NCBI GenBank assembly: GCA_016210825.1
Contig: JACQTM010000336.1
Coordinates: forward strand, 1 to 7,942
Origin: Hyphomicrobiales bacterium
GTDB lineage: Bacteria > Pseudomonadota > Alphaproteobacteria > Rhizobiales > Xanthobacteraceae
DNA: 7,942 bases
Direction of reading: 5' to 3'
The notes under the pieces are model-generated. The model had not been told where the DNA came from and did no database searches. It saw only the letters and a program-made list of their open reading frames with translations. Positions within the stretch are counted from its first letter, which is position 1. The number at the start of each line of letters is the position of its first letter. This document shows positions 6,778 through 7,942 of the stretch, in pieces. The translations under genes and the position numbers were made by a program.

Positions 6778-6805
6778 TTGAGCCTTCGCTGCACCCTGCT
6801 ATAAG
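6778..6805 (+). promoter_or_regulatory. Candidate sigma70-type promoter of the alpha/beta hydrolase gene
   Basis: TTGAGC (6778-6783), a 16-base spacer, then TATAAG (6800-6805). Transcription would start near 6812, about 24 bases before the ATG at 6836. The -10 matches the consensus at five of six positions and the -35 at four. Confidence 0.5.
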
Positions 6806-6835
6806 GCGCTCTCTCCCCGCCGCGATTTCATTGTA

Positions 6836-7783
6836 ATGAAACTCATCTCTATCCCCGCCAATCCGGTGCCCGAGGACGTGGTGACCGGAACGCTGAAAAC
6901 GCCCGACGGGGCGGAACTGCGCTTCGCGCGCTGGGCGCCACCGCCGGGGCGCAAGGGCACGGTGTGCCTGTTCCATGGGCGCGCGGAATTTATCGAGAAA
7001 TATTACGAGATGGTGCGCGATCTCCGCGCCCGCGGCTTTGCAGTTGCCACCCTCGACTGGCGCGGTCAAGGGCTATCGCATCGCAGTCTCAGGGACGCGC
7101 GCAAGGGCCACGTAAGCGATTTCTCCGATTACGATATGGACCTCGAGACCTTCATGCAGAATGTCGTGCTGCCGGATTGCCCGCCGCCGTATTTCGGGCT
7201 CGCCCATTCGATGGGTGCCTCGGTGTTGCTACGCGCCGCACATAAAGGCCGGCGCTGGTTCGATCGTATGATGATGTGCGCGCCGCTTCTGGCGCTGGGG
7301 GACCGCCCGCTGCTCGGCTTTGCGCCCGTGGTGGCGCGGCTGATGCGGTATTCCGGAATGGGCCGCTCCTATATCCCAACCGGCACGCCGGTAGTGATAT
7401 CGGCGCAGCCCTTCGTCGGCAACCGCTTCACGTCCGATCCGGTGCGCCACGCCCGCACGGCGGCGGTGCTCGAAGCCGAGCCGGGTCTCGGCATTGGATC
7501 GCCGACCGTGGCATGGGCCGATTCGGCATTCCGCGCCATGAGCCAGATTATGCAACCGAGTTTCGCGGCGTCGATCCGCATGCCGATTGTGATGGTCGCC
7601 GCGGGGCGCGATGAGATCGTGTCGATGACGGCGATCGAGCAATTTGCCAAGCAACTGCGCTCGGGTTCGCATCTCATCATTGCCGGCGCGCGACATGAGA
7701 TCATGATGGAGCAGGATCACTACCGCGCGCAGTTTCTGGCGGCGTTTGACGCCTTCGTGCCGGGGACGCCAGTGTTCCGGTGA
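6836..7783 (+). CDS. Alpha/beta hydrolase, lysophospholipase/monoglyceride lipase type
   Basis: Serine hydrolase of the Hydrolase_4 (PldB/MGL-like) group, likely to cleave a lipid monoester such as a lysophospholipid or monoacylglycerol; the true substrate cannot be read from the sequence. The 315-residue protein carries FHGRAEFIEKY (46-56), the oxyanion-side motif of this group, then DWRGQGLSHR (74-83). The nucleophile elbow is AHSMG with Ser125. Asp259 (AAGRDEIV) and His287 (AGARHEI) complete the triad. The elbow has Ala in place of the first Gly of GxSxG, as is common in this group. There is no signal peptide or membrane segment, so it should be cytoplasmic. The ATG at 6836 has no clear Shine-Dalgarno sequence, but it lies shortly after a good promoter-like sequence and the protein has normal family length. 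The gene is divergent from hsp20 and ends before a large inverted repeat. Some genomes label such proteins pldB; I leave the symbol empty because the substrate is unproven. Confidence 0.9.
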   Translation: MKLISIPANPVPEDVVTGTLKTPDGAELRFARWAPPPGRKGTVCLFHGRAEFIEKYYEMVRDLRARGFAVATLDWRGQGLSHRSLRDARKGHVSDFSDYDMDLETFMQNVVLPDCPPPYFGLAHSMGASVLLRAAHKGRRWFDRMMMCAPLLALGDRPLLGFAPVVARLMRYSGMGRSYIPTGTPVVISAQPFVGNRFTSDPVRHARTAAVLEAEPGLGIGSPTVAWADSAFRAMSQIMQPSFAASIRMPIVMVAAGRDEIVSMTAIEQFAKQLRSGSHLIIAGARHEIMMEQDHYRAQFLAAFDAFVPGTPVFR

Positions 7784-7792
7784 GTGATCTGA

Positions 7793-7832
7793 GTCCCGGA
7801 TCGTTGCTCGCTTGCGCTCGCTTGTCCGGGAC
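7793..7832. repeat. Large inverted repeat between convergent genes (terminator or dispersed palindrome)
   Basis: Arms GTCCCGGA (7793-7800) and TCCGGGAC (7825-7832) are perfect and enclose 24 bases, which contain a short direct repeat of GCTCGCTT / GCTCGCTT. It lies between the hydrolase stop (7783) and the stop of the minus-strand gene (7836). There is no T-run on either side, so it is not a classic intrinsic terminator. Intergenic palindromes with a TCCGGGAC-type end are, as far as I recall, frequent in Bradyrhizobium-like genomes, so this may be one copy of a dispersed element. Confidence 0.6.
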
Positions 7833-7835
7833 AAG

Positions 7836-7942
7836 TTACTTCCTGAGCATCTCAAGCGCCGCTGCGTGCACGCGCTTGTCGCCCGCAGCCACAATGCGGC
7901 CGCCGTGCTCCGGAGGCTCTTCGTCCCAGGTGGTGATGACGC
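7836..7942 (-). CDS. C-terminal end of an unidentified protein (partial)
   Basis: An open minus-strand frame enters from the window edge and ends at TAA (7836-7838). Its last 34 residues are VITTWDEEPPEHGG followed by RIVAAGDKRVHAAALEMLRK. The composition is that of a normal soluble protein with a probable amphipathic C-terminal helix (KRVHAAALEMLRK). The placement, ending four bases from the inverted repeat and convergent with the hydrolase gene, supports a real gene end. I cannot name the family from this fragment. Confidence 0.55.
   Translation of the reverse strand, partial: VITTWDEEPPEHGGRIVAAGDKRVHAAALEMLRK

Noticed and set aside
6587..7069. N-terminal extension of hsp20 to a 317-residue protein
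   Set aside because: The extra part crosses the thermometer, the promoter and the opposite-strand hydrolase gene and has no homology to the family, while AAGGAGG before 6586 marks the real start.
7229..7894. A 221-codon minus-strand frame spanning the hydrolase gene and the window end
   Set aside because: Antisense to a hydrolase gene with an intact catalytic triad; the sequence is Arg/His-rich and has no family features. The real minus-strand gene end here is in another frame (stop at 7836).

Overview
The window looks like chromosomal housekeeping DNA from a high-GC alphaproteobacterium, most likely of the order Hyphomicrobiales (Bradyrhizobium/Rhodopseudomonas-like). The grounds are the strong GC bias at third codon positions, the form of the glutamate synthase and threonine aldolase proteins, and above all a small heat-shock gene with an alphaproteobacterial RpoH-type promoter and a ROSE-like RNA thermometer. 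That combination is typical of rhizobia. I see no insertion sequence, phage gene, CRISPR array, tRNA or rRNA, and no compositional break suggesting transfer. I did not find an undescribed multi-gene system; the most interesting content is regulatory.

Layout. (1) 1-3672, minus strand: the first 1224 codons of the glutamate synthase large subunit (gltB), cut by the window edge before the C-terminal domain. (2) 3673-4153: a non-coding divergent control region. It holds a perfect 17-bp palindrome overlapping a possible gltB promoter, and a second inverted repeat in the presumed gltB leader. (3) 4154-5209, plus: a PLP-dependent low-specificity L-threonine aldolase. (4) 5293-6054, plus: a secreted or periplasmic proline-rich protein of unknown function, followed by a strong bidirectional terminator. 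(5) 6116-6586, minus: an IbpA-type Hsp20 chaperone with a near-perfect Shine-Dalgarno sequence inside a thermometer hairpin and an RpoH-like promoter upstream. (6) 6836-7783, plus: an alpha/beta hydrolase of the lysophospholipase/monoglyceride lipase type, divergent from hsp20, with its own sigma70-like promoter. (7) 7836-7942, minus: the last 34 codons of an unidentified gene, separated from the hydrolase by a large inverted repeat that may be a terminator or a dispersed palindromic element.

The genes do not form one pathway. GltB assimilates ammonia into glutamate, threonine aldolase links threonine and glycine, Hsp20 holds unfolded proteins under heat stress, and the hydrolase probably acts on lipid esters. 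Each seems to be transcribed on its own. The window is best read as a run of separate units joined by divergent and convergent intergenic regions.
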